Assembly: GCF_016031655.1 (NCBI RefSeq)
Contig: NZ_JACCHQ010000003.1
Span: 248,001-312,000, forward strand
Reading direction: 5' to 3'
DNA from: Bradyrhizobium glycinis
GTDB lineage: Bacteria; Pseudomonadota; Alphaproteobacteria; Rhizobiales; Xanthobacteraceae
Length of the DNA stretch: 64,000 bases
Within the stretch, counting starts at the first letter, position 1. Each line of letters opens with the position of its first letter. Position numbers and translations under genes: made by a program. A model generated the notes under the pieces. That model worked only from the letters and a program-made list of their open reading frames with translations. It was not told the DNA's origin and searched no databases. This document shows positions 49,472 through 57,778 of the stretch, in pieces.

Positions 49472-50026
49472 ATGAAACATCCGTCGAGCCGCGCGTTCTT
49501 CGCGTATTGGGACAAGAAGCGCGGCACTGCGCGGGCCCCTGACCGGGCCGATATCGACCCGGCCGAGGTCCGCGGCCTGCTCGGCGACATCTTCGTGCTG
49601 TCCTGCGAGCCAAACCTCGGCTTCCCGTTCCGCGTCGCCGGCACGCGCGTCTGCGCGCTTGCAGGAACAGACCTCAAGGACCGCAGCTTTGCGGCGCTGT
49701 TCGCCGATGCGAGCCGCGGCGAGATCGAGGAGATCACCACGATCGTCGCCGACGAGACGCTGGGTGCGATCGCCGGTGTCACCGCCGCGCGCGAGGACGG
49801 CAGCAAGGCGCATCTGGAGCTTCTGCTGCTGCCCTTCAACGCCCGCCCGCATACGCCGGTGAGCGTCACCGGCGTGCTCGCGCCGTTCGACGACGAATGC
49901 GGCACGCTTTCTGCCTTCACCCTCACCTCCTGGCGCTACCTGCACCAGCCGGAGAAACTGCTGCCGCGCGCCATCCGCAAATTGCAGATCGCTCGCGGGC
50001 TGATGGTGTATGAGGGGCTGCGCTAG
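49472..50026 (+). CDS. PAS-like domain protein (PAS_5 family)
   Basis: 184 aa, one PAS_5-type domain of a kind abundant in Rhizobiales: FFAYWDKKRGTARAPDRADI, then RGLLGDIFVLSCEPNLGFPF, GTRVCALAGTDLKDRSFAAL, LELLLLPFNARPHTPVSVTG. No output domain, so it is probably a sensor or adaptor that binds a partner. ATG at 49472; an upstream in-frame ATG is excluded by non-conserved sequence. Divergent from the rhomboid gene, and preceded by a CtrA-type site 150 bases away. Confidence 0.85.
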   Translation: MKHPSSRAFFAYWDKKRGTARAPDRADIDPAEVRGLLGDIFVLSCEPNLGFPFRVAGTRVCALAGTDLKDRSFAALFADASRGEIEEITTIVADETLGAIAGVTAAREDGSKAHLELLLLPFNARPHTPVSVTGVLAPFDDECGTLSAFTLTSWRYLHQPEKLLPRAIRKLQIARGLMVYEGLR

Positions 50027-50244
50027 GAGCGTCGCTCGCGTCAGACGGGCAGCTTTGCATACGGCAGGCCCGATCTTCGAACGCCTGATCGTAATCATCA
50101 GACGTATCCGCGTGCCGCCTTGCCAACACGTCGGAGGAACCTTAGCTCCTAAGACACGTTCAATTCGTTGCCGTGGCGGGCGGCAACGCGGCTCGGTCGG
50201 TGAAGATGCGTCTGCCGAGCCTCCGTCCAGGGACGATTCCCGTG

Positions 50245-51033
50245 ATGGAGCACGCGACCAGAGTTGGCAATCGGTTGTTAGCTGCGTTACCGCCGGCCGA
50301 TTTCGCGTTGCTTGCACCTCATCTGCGAAAAGTGGAGCTCCAGCACGACGCGATCCTGGTTCGATCGGGCGACAAGATCGAGCACCTCTCCTTTCCCTGC
50401 AGCGGCGCGATCGCGCTCATCATGGAGTTGCCGAACGGACAGACGGCGGCAACTGCCGTGATCGGCAACGACGGCGCCGTCGGACTCATGACGGCGCTCG
50501 GCCCGACCCGATCACCCATGACTGCTGTCGTCCGCGTGGCCGGGACGGCGCTGCAGATCTCGCCCGCACGATTTCACATTGCGCTCGAACGCAGCCCCGC
50601 CATTGCAAGCTCGGTTCAGATTCTCACCAGGACGCTGCTGACGCAGTTCCAACACGTCGCAGCCTGCAACGCTCTGCATTCCGTCGAGGCGCGCCTCGCC
50701 CGTTGGCTGCTGCACATCCACGACCGGACAGATGGCGGTGACATCCTGCCCTTGACACAGGAGACGCTGTCGGAATTGCTCGGCGTCCGCCGTACCACGG
50801 TCACGCACGTGGTAAGCGCGTTGCGCTCATCCCGGGCAATCAAATCCAGCCGGCGTGGCCAGCTGGAGATCGACAGGCACCGGCTCGAGATCATCGCCTG
50901 TGAGTGCTACAAGGTGATGAGCCGCAGGATCGAGCGGATCGTTTCGCAGGATGCGCCAAGGATCCTTCACGCCGCGCCGGCGCGGATTGGCTGCCTGCCT
51001 CCGGACCCGCCCTTCGCCAAGACCGTCTCGTAG
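50245..51033 (+). CDS. Crp/Fnr-family transcription regulator
   Basis: 262 aa. N-terminal cyclic-nucleotide-binding-like beta-roll (about 15-130, LLAPHLRKVELQHDAILVRS; FPCSGAIALIMELPNGQTAA), dimer helix (about 135-165), and a C-terminal winged HTH (LTQETLSELLGVRRTTVTHV). The Fnr cysteine cluster is missing, so it is not an oxygen Fe-S sensor. ATG at 50245 is used; starts at 50206 or 50173 would add 13 or 24 unlikely residues. The basic C-terminal extension (about 215-262) is unusual. The last 67 bases overlap a convergent gene. Confidence 0.88.
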   Translation: MEHATRVGNRLLAALPPADFALLAPHLRKVELQHDAILVRSGDKIEHLSFPCSGAIALIMELPNGQTAATAVIGNDGAVGLMTALGPTRSPMTAVVRVAGTALQISPARFHIALERSPAIASSVQILTRTLLTQFQHVAACNALHSVEARLARWLLHIHDRTDGGDILPLTQETLSELLGVRRTTVTHVVSALRSSRAIKSSRRGQLEIDRHRLEIIACECYKVMSRRIERIVSQDAPRILHAAPARIGCLPPDPPFAKTVS

Positions 51034-51194
51034 ACCCAAGCCTCTCTGGCGAACCATTCGTGCGTCGCGGCGCACATCCTGCAATAGGTGCGCGAAAAGA
51101 ACACCGCGCTGCACCGAAACCTCTCGCCATCCATCTCGATGCCCGTCGGAATGGCGTTTCCCGTTTCCGGGCACTTGATCATCACCATACCCAT
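50967..51194 (-). CDS. small zinc-ribbon-like protein
   Basis: 75 aa: KCPETGNAIPTGIEMDGERF then CSAVFFSRTYCRMCAATHEW. Cys residues in K-C-P-x-T-G and Y-C-x-x-C-x-x-x-H spacing could bind one zinc (C8, C37, C40, with H44). GGAGG lies 8 bases before the ATG at 51194. I recall similar rhizobial proteins. The last 67 bases of the gene overlap antisense to the end of the Crp/Fnr gene. Function unknown, possibly nucleic-acid or protein binding. Confidence 0.75.
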   Translation of the reverse strand: MGMVMIKCPETGNAIPTGIEMDGERFRCSAVFFSRTYCRMCAATHEWFAREAWVYETVLAKGGSGGRQPIRAGAA

Positions 51195-51311
51195 CGCGAT
51201 TTCCTCCAGCTTGCCATCACCTCAACAGAAAGGGAGGCCGCAATCGGCTGGACGGCTGCTCTTCTTGTGGAGACGCTCGTCCAGCCGATCCGCGCGGCCA
51301 ACCGCTTTGAT

Positions 51312-51803
51312 TCAAGCAGCGCTACGCAATACCCGGTTGAAGCTCTGCTTGATCGGCTCGGCCGTTTCGGTCGCGACCTTCTGGGCGAGATCCCAGAGTT
51401 CGCGGCTCTGAGCCGAAGTTGCTTCAAAAGCCTTGCGGCTGTGGGCGGTGGAGAGGTTGATGAGATCAGCAAAGGACCTCGCTTCCACAAGCTGGGAAAT
51501 GAAGTCCAGCGTGGAGGCGGTATTGATGTGGGATATTTCGACGAGTTTGATGCCGTAGTCGGCGGCACGCTTGGCATTGGTCGAACAAGCATCGCAGAGA
51601 GCTGCGGTGACTTCCTCCGAGCTCGCTCTCACCTTGGCAAAATTTGCCTGGGCCCGCGTGGCGCCCTGCTCGGCGAAACTGCCGAACATCGTCTGCACGT
51701 TGAAGAACGGTACGTCGAACTGGAGCTTTGCGCTTCTGTTGCCCCCCACGTCTTGCGGAGCAGCATTCGTCTCGACTTTCACATTGGCATCACTCACGGG
51801 CAT
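51312..51803 (-). CDS. phasin-family protein
   Basis: 163 aa, all-helical phasin, which coats polyhydroxyalkanoate granules. Signature: FFNVQTMFGSFAEQGATRAQ and FAKVRASSEEVTAALCDACS, LDFISQLVEARSFADLINLS and a C-terminal SRELWDLAQKVATETAEPIK. The first 30 residues are polar and disordered. A nearby PHA synthase gene is not in the window. Other phasin-like proteins act as stress chaperones. Confidence 0.9.
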   Translation of the reverse strand: MPVSDANVKVETNAAPQDVGGNRSAKLQFDVPFFNVQTMFGSFAEQGATRAQANFAKVRASSEEVTAALCDACSTNAKRAADYGIKLVEISHINTASTLDFISQLVEARSFADLINLSTAHSRKAFEATSAQSRELWDLAQKVATETAEPIKQSFNRVLRSAA

Positions 51804-52168
51804 TCATCCTTTCAAGCGAAACTAGATAACGGATTGAAGACTCCCCGGGGCGTCGAGGTGCGCGTGCCGCACCAGGACACCAATACTGCTACTTTCAATG
51901 CGGTGGGATTGTTGCTGCGGATAACCGCCCCCGTCCCCCTTGCAGGGCAAACTATGAACGAGGAGAGTCCGCAGTTCGGTTCGCTTTCAGACTCTCAGTG
52001 TAAATTAATCGAATTCCTGCGACGAAGCGGCGCAGACCGTGTTCCGCATCTCTAAAGTTGTCGCAATTGCATGCGCCCAACTTGAGATCAGTGCGATAGG
52101 GTAGGACGCTGCGCGAGGCGCCGTATTCCTGCAGGCGGCATAAACCGGAGTGAGTGAGACGGACCGAC
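51804..52168. other. 365-base phasin/GNAT spacer with a possible gene remnant
   Basis: Divergent promoter region for the phasin (minus) and the acetyltransferase (plus). Apart from the short frame 51954-52055 described separately, no gene or RNA is evident. Confidence 0.4.
51954..52055 (+). pseudogene. possible N-terminal remnant of a DUF6817-like protein
   Basis: 33 codons: FGSLSDSQCKLIEFLRRSGA, then DRVPHL and a stop. LxxLxxxGADRxxH is the typical opening of DUF6817-type proteins (from memory), which normally continue SGxTLxDHLxGTY. Here a stop follows at once. Could be a truncated gene or a chance match; AGGG precedes the ATG. Confidence 0.3.
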
Positions 52169-52675
52169 ATGAGCAAGCCGCATTGGCGTCCCGCACGCAC
52201 CTCGGACCTCGCTGCAATCAGCGCGATCGCAGCGCGTATCCATCCTGCGTTGCCCGAACGCGCCGAGGTGCTGGCGGAGAAGATGCGGTTTTGTCCGGAG
52301 GGCTGCGGCGTGCTTGATACGCCCCAAGACATCGTCGGCTACGGACTGGCGCATCCCTGGATGCAGCGTCAGATTCCGCCGCTCGACACTTTCCTGCATG
52401 AACTGCCCGATCGCGCGGATTGCCTCTACGTCCACGACGTCGCTGTACTCCCCGATTTTCGCGGTGGGGTTACGCGCGCTTATATGGCCTGGCTTGCGGA
52501 CATGGTGAGCGCATCCGGAATCGCAACGCTCGCGCTGGTTTCGGTCTACACCACGCGGCCGCTGTGGGAGCGTCTTGGCTTCCGTGCCGTCACGGCGGAT
52601 GCGGCGCTGCGCGCGAAGCTGGCCTCCTACGGCGAGGGCGCGACCTACATGCTGCGCGGCCTCGCTGCAACGTAA
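52169..52675 (+). CDS. GNAT-family acetyltransferase
   Basis: 168 aa. GNAT fold: N-terminal ARTSDLAAISAIAARIHPAL; the CoA-binding motif A is LYVHDVAVLPDFRGGVTRAY (RGxG variant: RGGVTR); then LALVSVYTTRPLWERLGFRA (motif B). The usual Q/R-x-x-G-x-G/A pattern is RGGVTR, so CoA binding is likely but not canonical. Substrate unknown. The ATG at 52169 is preferred; an in-frame ATG at 52154 would add five residues. Confidence 0.85.
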   Translation: MSKPHWRPARTSDLAAISAIAARIHPALPERAEVLAEKMRFCPEGCGVLDTPQDIVGYGLAHPWMQRQIPPLDTFLHELPDRADCLYVHDVAVLPDFRGGVTRAYMAWLADMVSASGIATLALVSVYTTRPLWERLGFRAVTADAALRAKLASYGEGATYMLRGLAAT

Positions 52676-52804
52676 CGTCCCTCCCCGATCGCCCGCCGGC
52701 TCACGCGGCCGTGAAGCCGCCGCATCGAACCGGGTCAGGACAGGCCCCGTCGAAGGGGTGTGCGAGCCGTTCCGGTCTCGCCGAACCGAGGCTGGAGAAT
52801 GTCC

Positions 52805-53077
52805 ATGAAACTCACATTGTCGAAACTTGCTTTGATTGCGTGCGTTGGCACGGCCGCGTTCACCGCGACCAGCGCCAATGCGGCACAGTACCGGCCCCTC
52901 TGTGACACCGCCTTCTTCGAAGGCTGCAGCGTCCTGGTCGAGACGCCCGCAAGCAGAGGCCGCCCCAATCGTGATATCTCGCCGACCTACATGAAGCAGA
53001 TCGATCCTCGCTACAGCTCGGCCATGCGTGATGCCGGCGGTGGCGGTGGCGGCGGTGGCGGTGGCGGTGGCCGCTGA
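52805..53077 (+). CDS. small exported protein with polyglycine tail
   Basis: 90 aa. Signal peptide 1-25 (ALIACVGTAAFTATSANAAQ). The mature chain has two cysteines (RPLCDTAFFEGCSVLVE), a short polar domain, and ends in 12 consecutive glycines and one arginine (GGN codons with GGC/GGT). GGAG is 8 bases before the ATG at 52805. Probably a secreted or periplasmic peptide of unknown role; the run of glycines makes slippage-length variation likely between strains. Confidence 0.75.
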   Translation: MKLTLSKLALIACVGTAAFTATSANAAQYRPLCDTAFFEGCSVLVETPASRGRPNRDISPTYMKQIDPRYSSAMRDAGGGGGGGGGGGGR

Positions 53078-53092
53078 CACCTGACCTTTCAG

Positions 53093-53125
53093 ATGATGCC
53101 GCCGGTGCCAATCCGGCGGTATCAT
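53093..53125. terminator. strong hairpin between convergent genes
   Basis: Arms ATGATGCCGCCGG (53093-53105) and CCGGCGGTATCAT (53113-53125), 12 of 13 bases paired, located between the small exported gene and the end of the helicase gene. No T tract on either side, so it may act by pausing or as an mRNA-end hairpin. Confidence 0.6.
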
Positions 53126-53150
53126 TGCCGTCCGTCCGGAACGGCGGCGC

Positions 53151-55007
53151 TCAGCCGCGATGCCTTTTCTTTGTCTTCTTTCCCGGTGAGCCCTTCACGG
53201 GCCAGGGCGTGACCGACGGCTCCGCGCGAGCCTGCTTGTCGCGATGCTTCCTTTTCTTTCCGAAACGCGGCGCATCGTCGAAATTCGCTCCGCGCTCGCC
53301 GGGTGGTTTGCCGCGTGGTTTGAATGAGTGCCCTTCCGTCGGCGCCTGGCGCTGCGAGACGTCTGCCATCGGCTCGATGCGGATGCTGTCTTCCTTGTCG
53401 GGACGCTTGATCTTTGCGGCAAAGGACTCCGCGACCTGCTTCGAGATCTCGAATTCGGTGGTGGTGTCCATGATCTTGATGGCGCCGATGTCCCGCTTGT
53501 CGATGCCGCCGCGGCGGCAGATCATCGGCAGCAGCCAGCGCGCCTCCGCATTCTTGCGCCGCCCGATGGCGGCGCGGAACCAGACGCTGCCCTCCGCCAT
53601 GGCGTGCTTCGACGCTTTCCCAGCCTTCGACCGCGGCTTGGCGCGGTCATCGCCCTGTTCGGACCTATCACGCCCGCGTTCCGGCTTGCCGCTGCGTTCG
53701 CCGGGATCGATGATGTCCTCGGGCGACGGCAGCCGCGCGCGATAAAGCCGCGCGAGCGCGGCGGCGATATCCTCGGGCGAGCGCTCGGCCAATAGCGCTT
53801 GCGCCAGGGCCAAATCGTCGGGACTCGTCTCCTCCGTGAACAGCACGTCCTTCATGCGCGCGTGATCGAGCTTGCGGATCTCGTCCGCCTGCGGCGCCGT
53901 GCCCCAGACCGCGTCGATCCCAGAGAGATCGAGCAACAGCTCGGCGCGCCGCCGCCGTGCGGGCGGCACCAGAAGGACGCTCGTCCCCTTCCGGCCCGCG
54001 CGCCCGGTGCGGCCCGAGCGATGCTGCAGGACCTCGGCGTCGTTGGGTAAATCGGCATGAATGACGAGGTCGAGGCTCGGCAGGTCGATGCCGCGGGCGG
54101 CAACGTCGGTGGCGACGCAGACGCGAGCGCGGCCGTCGCGCAGCGACTGCAGCGCCAGGGTGCGTTCGTTCTGCGTCAATTCACCCGACAACGCGACCAC
54201 CGAAAAGCCGCGCTCCAGCAGCGCGGCCTGCAAATGCCTGACGGCATCGCGCGTGCTGCAAAACACCAGCGCGCTCGGCGCCTCAAAGAAGCGCAGCACG
54301 TTGACGACGGCATGCTCGACGTCGGCGGGCGCAATGCGGATCGCGCGGTATTCGATATCGGCGTGGCCGCCCTCGTCGCCGGCGACCTCGATCCGGAAGG
54401 CGTCGCGCTGATATTGCCGCGCAAGCGCGACGATGCCGCGCGGAAACGTCGCCGAGAACAACAGGGTGCGGCGCGTCTGCGGCGTGGTCTCGAGGATGAA
54501 TTCCATGTCCTCGCGAAAGCCGAGATTGAGCATCTCGTCGGCCTCGTCGAGCACGACCGCGGCGAGCTCGGAAATGTCGAGCCGGCCGCGCCGCAGATGA
54601 TCGCACAGACGCCCGGGCGTGCCGACGACGATGTGCGTGCCGGCGGCGAGCTCGCGCTGCTCGCGCCGCGGATCCATGCCGCCGACGCAGGAGACGACAC
54701 GCCCGCCGGCATGCCCATAGAGCCAGGCCAGCTCGCGCTGAACCTGAAGCGCGAGCTCGCGGGTGGGCGCCACGATCAAGGCGAGCGGCGCGGCCGCTTG
54801 TGCGAACTGCTCGGCGTCATCGAGGATGTTCTTGGCAATGGCCAAGCCGTAGGCGACGGTCTTGCCGGAACCGGTCTGGGCGGAGACCAAGAGGTCGCGG
54901 CTGGTGGCTTCATGAGCGAGCACCGCGAGTTGGACGGGCGTCAGTGAATCATAGTTCCGCTCGGCCAAAGCGCGGGCGAGCGGCGGGGTCAGGGCCGGAA
55001 GAGACAC
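53151..55007 (-). CDS. DEAD-box RNA helicase with DbpA-type RNA-binding domain
   Basis: 618 aa. Helicase core: Q-motif region ALAERNYDSLTPVQLAVL, AQTGSGKT (Walker A), PTRELA, DEAD (VVLDEADEML), SAT, and HRSGRTGRAGR. It is followed by a linker and a DbpA-type RNA-binding domain (about 500-560, ICRRGGIDKRDIGAIKIMDT ... TEFEIS), then a very basic, disordered tail (KKRKHRDK, KKTKKRHRG). Likely helps ribosome assembly or cold adaptation. I start at the GTG at 55007 (VSLPALTPPLARALAERNY); no in-frame ATG with a site is close. The frame upstream is not protein-like. Confidence 0.93.
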   Translation of the reverse strand: MSLPALTPPLARALAERNYDSLTPVQLAVLAHEATSRDLLVSAQTGSGKTVAYGLAIAKNILDDAEQFAQAAAPLALIVAPTRELALQVQRELAWLYGHAGGRVVSCVGGMDPRREQRELAAGTHIVVGTPGRLCDHLRRGRLDISELAAVVLDEADEMLNLGFREDMEFILETTPQTRRTLLFSATFPRGIVALARQYQRDAFRIEVAGDEGGHADIEYRAIRIAPADVEHAVVNVLRFFEAPSALVFCSTRDAVRHLQAALLERGFSVVALSGELTQNERTLALQSLRDGRARVCVATDVAARGIDLPSLDLVIHADLPNDAEVLQHRSGRTGRAGRKGTSVLLVPPARRRRAELLLDLSGIDAVWGTAPQADEIRKLDHARMKDVLFTEETSPDDLALAQALLAERSPEDIAAALARLYRARLPSPEDIIDPGERSGKPERGRDRSEQGDDRAKPRSKAGKASKHAMAEGSVWFRAAIGRRKNAEARWLLPMICRRGGIDKRDIGAIKIMDTTTEFEISKQVAESFAAKIKRPDKEDSIRIEPMADVSQRQAPTEGHSFKPRGKPPGERGANFDDAPRFGKKRKHRDKQARAEPSVTPWPVKGSPGKKTKKRHRG

Positions 55008-55279
55008 GAGATGGGAAACCTTGGTTGAATTCAGGCGCGCAAACGGTGAACCGGGGCGCCTAAAGCTGCGTGCGCGGCAAACGGCCCGGCCGCACGCTGA
55101 TTTGATCTGGGCGCTCTTTACGCCATGCGCCCGGAAATCACCATGCCTTTGATGCATGGCTTGACGGCGAGCCGCGCCTGAAGGTTGCAGCGGATTTTCG
55201 CGGTCACCTCGATTAACCTTGGTGCGACGGGATCGGCCGACAGCCGAGCCACGCTCACGTGAGCATATGGGGAATAAAC

Positions 55280-56020
55280 ATGCGGTTGGCGGTCATTTCT
55301 GACATCCACGGCAATCTCGCCGCGCTGGAGGCAGTGCTCGCGGATATCAAGACGCGGGGCGTCGATCGGACAATCAACCTCGGCGACTGCGTCACCAGCC
55401 CGTTGTGGCCGAGGGAAACGTTCGAATTCCTCCAATCGCTGTCGTTGCCCACCGTTCGTGGAAATCATGATCGCTGGATCGAGGAGTTTCCGGACGACAA
55501 GCTCTCGCCGGCAGGTTTGTTTGCGCGCAACGCACTGACTGCAGAGCAGCGCCGTGCACTTCACAACCTGCCGTCCCAGCTGCGGCTGGACGACGGCATC
55601 CTGGCCTGCCATGGCACGCCCGAGAACGACACGGCGTGCCTGCTGGAGGAAGCGCTCGACGACGGCCGCTTCGTGCCGGCACGCCGCGACGTGCTGGAGG
55701 CACGCCTTGCGAGCGAGCCGGCGGCGCGCGTGGTGCTGTGTGGCCATAGCCACCGCCAAGCCGTCGTTGACGGGCCGCGCGAATGTCTGGTCCTCAATCC
55801 CGGGAGCGTCGGATGCCCGGTCTTCGCGGACATTCCCTTTGCCGCGAAACTGGAACACCGCTCGCCTCACGCCCGCTACGCGATCCTCACCAAGGGAAAA
55901 AGGGGCTGGCAGGTCGAACTCCTGGCGCTCGAATACGACTGGGAGGCCGCCTCGGCGCGCGCGCTCGCCAACAACCGTCCGGACTGGGCGCAGGCCATGC
56001 TGTCCGGATACGTCAAATAG
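55280..56020 (+). CDS. metallophosphoesterase, YfcE/MJ0936-like
   Basis: 246 aa, calcineurin-like phosphoesterase with the metal-binding motifs in order: SDIHGNLAAL, NLGDCV, RGNHDRW, CHGTP and LCGHSHRQA, with LVLNPGSVG at the end of the core. It hydrolyses phosphodiesters or phosphomonoesters; related enzymes act on cAMP or generic substrates. GGGGAATAAAC precedes the ATG; an upstream in-frame start adds 7 residues. No clear operon partner. Confidence 0.93.
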   Translation: MRLAVISDIHGNLAALEAVLADIKTRGVDRTINLGDCVTSPLWPRETFEFLQSLSLPTVRGNHDRWIEEFPDDKLSPAGLFARNALTAEQRRALHNLPSQLRLDDGILACHGTPENDTACLLEEALDDGRFVPARRDVLEARLASEPAARVVLCGHSHRQAVVDGPRECLVLNPGSVGCPVFADIPFAAKLEHRSPHARYAILTKGKRGWQVELLALEYDWEAASARALANNRPDWAQAMLSGYVK

Positions 56021-56026
56021 AATCTT

Positions 56027-56431
56027 TCAGATCTCGGCGTACACCTCCAGCAAATTCCCGTCGGGATCGCGGAAGAACAGCGTGCGATGGCCGAAGGGCT
56101 GGTTCGTCGGTGGCGACAGCAGCGCCACACCTTGCCGCACGAGTTCATCGGCGCATTGATCGACTTCGGCGGCCGAGACCTTGAACGCTAACTGCAGCGA
56201 GGCGCTGCCTGGCGGCGTCGGTGCATCGCCGGCGGTGCGGCTTGGCCTTGCCAGCGCCAGCGTGTTGCTGCCGAGGCTGTACTCGATCCAGTTCGGCGAC
56301 AGCTCGCGCGAGAGCGGAAAGGCGAGGACGTCTTCGTAGAAGCGGCGCATCGCCGCCATGTCGCGCACGAAGACGACGGTGTAATCGATCGCGCGGATGG
56401 CGCTGAAGGGAGAGCGAGGAGCGCTTGGCAC
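56027..56431 (-). CDS. VOC/glyoxalase-superfamily protein
   Basis: 134 aa, a VOC (vicinal oxygen chelate) fold: DYTVVFVRDMAAMRRFYEDV and LAFPLSRE, LAFKVSAAEVDQCADELVRQ, RTLFFRDPDGNLLEVY. The last Glu (LLEVY) is a typical metal ligand. Related proteins include glyoxalase, dioxygenase and resistance proteins. GTG start at 56431 with GGAG 8 bases upstream, only 5 bases from the alcohol-dehydrogenase stop, so the two genes are coupled. Confidence 0.9.
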   Translation of the reverse strand: MPSAPRSPFSAIRAIDYTVVFVRDMAAMRRFYEDVLAFPLSRELSPNWIEYSLGSNTLALARPSRTAGDAPTPPGSASLQLAFKVSAAEVDQCADELVRQGVALLSPPTNQPFGHRTLFFRDPDGNLLEVYAEI

Positions 56432-56436
56432 CACAA

Positions 56437-57588
56437 CTACTCCACCAGCTCCGGCCACGGGACGATGGTCGACTTCACCGTTTTCATCGCCATCGCGTCC
56501 TTCACCGCCTGCGCGACGCCTGCTTCCGTGAACGGGTAGATCGTCTGCATCTTCAGCCACGGATATTTGTCACGCGTGCGGTAGAGCATGTCGACGCCGA
56601 GCGGGAGATCATTGCCGGTGAAGCCCCAGGAGCCCAGCACGTTGAGGTCCTTGGTGCAGATACGGTGCCAGGAGGTGTCGATCGAGCCGGCATCGGTGAA
56701 CTGGCCCATCTCGACATAGGTGCCGCCGTCGCGCAGCATCTCGATGCCTTCGGGGCCGGCGGTCGGATGTCCCGAGCAGTCCATCACGAGATCGGCGCCG
56801 AAGCCGCCGACGATTTTCCGCACGCGATCGATGCGATCCTGCGGTGACTTCAGCTCCTCGATGTTCACGGTCGCCTCCGCGCCGAACTCGCGCGTCAGCT
56901 TGAGCCGCGGCTCCTCCGGCGCACCAACGCAGATCACGCGCCCCGCTCCCATCTCCCTGGCGGCCGCGACCGCCAAAATGCCGATCGGGCCCGAGCCCTG
57001 GATCACCACCGTGTCGCCCCAGCTGAAGCCGCCGGCGCGCGTGGCGCGATTGAAGGCGCGGATGCAGGAGGTCAGGGGCTCCGACAGCGCACCCAGACGC
57101 AACGGCATGTCGTCCGGCAGCTTGTAGATCTTGGTGCCCGGCAGCATCTCGAGATCGACATAGACATATTCGGCCCAGCCGCCCCACAAATGCGGCGCCT
57201 TGTCGAAGCCGAGATAGCGGCCGTAATAGACCGGCGTCAGGCACTTGTTCGCGGTCTGCGGATAATGGATGCAGTAATAGCAGCGGCCGCAGGGCATCAA
57301 GGGCGGGATCATCACCTTGGAGCCGACTTGAAGCGGCTTGCTCATGAAGTCCTCGGAAAATTCGTCGCCGCATTCGACGATGACACCGCCGAGCTCATGG
57401 CCAAGCGTGAACGGCCAGGGCAGCGGCTTCGGCCAGTGTCCTTTCAGGATGTGCAGGTCGGTGCCGCAGACCCCGCAGGCGCCGATCTTGATCAGCGCGG
57501 CCTTCCGGCCGACCTTCGGCCACGGCACGGTGCGGATGACGGGCTCCGAGCCGGGACCTGCGTGGGTGCAGACGCGGATCTGTTGCAT
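56437..57588 (-). CDS. zinc-dependent alcohol dehydrogenase (MDR family)
   Basis: 383 aa. Catalytic zinc: Cys in GACGVCGTDLHIL and the GHELGGVIVECGDEF motif (His-Glu); structural zinc: CGRCYYCIHYPQTANKC. Rossmann NAD(P) motif GSGPIGILAVAAAREMGA. Motifs resemble crotonyl-CoA-reductase-free, alcohol/polyol dehydrogenases, substrate unknown. It is coupled to the VOC gene (5-base gap), so both may handle one short-chain aldehyde, alcohol or ketone. AGGAAACAGCC precedes the ATG at 57588. Confidence 0.92.
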   Translation of the reverse strand: MQQIRVCTHAGPGSEPVIRTVPWPKVGRKAALIKIGACGVCGTDLHILKGHWPKPLPWPFTLGHELGGVIVECGDEFSEDFMSKPLQVGSKVMIPPLMPCGRCYYCIHYPQTANKCLTPVYYGRYLGFDKAPHLWGGWAEYVYVDLEMLPGTKIYKLPDDMPLRLGALSEPLTSCIRAFNRATRAGGFSWGDTVVIQGSGPIGILAVAAAREMGAGRVICVGAPEEPRLKLTREFGAEATVNIEELKSPQDRIDRVRKIVGGFGADLVMDCSGHPTAGPEGIEMLRDGGTYVEMGQFTDAGSIDTSWHRICTKDLNVLGSWGFTGNDLPLGVDMLYRTRDKYPWLKMQTIYPFTEAGVAQAVKDAMAMKTVKSTIVPWPELVE

Positions 57589-57778
57589 GGCTGTTTCCTC
57601 GCTGCCCGCTTGTTGTGTTTTGATCATGCGGGCCTGCGATCAACCTATGACAGCCCTGCGACATTGGAAATACCAACGCGGCGCGTTGACACACCGCAGT
57701 TGTGTGAGCAGGCTGCGTGTGCCGGAGCGATGCCTGCTTCGGACGGCTCCTCGCGCCGCTGCCAGCCGGGATCAATCG

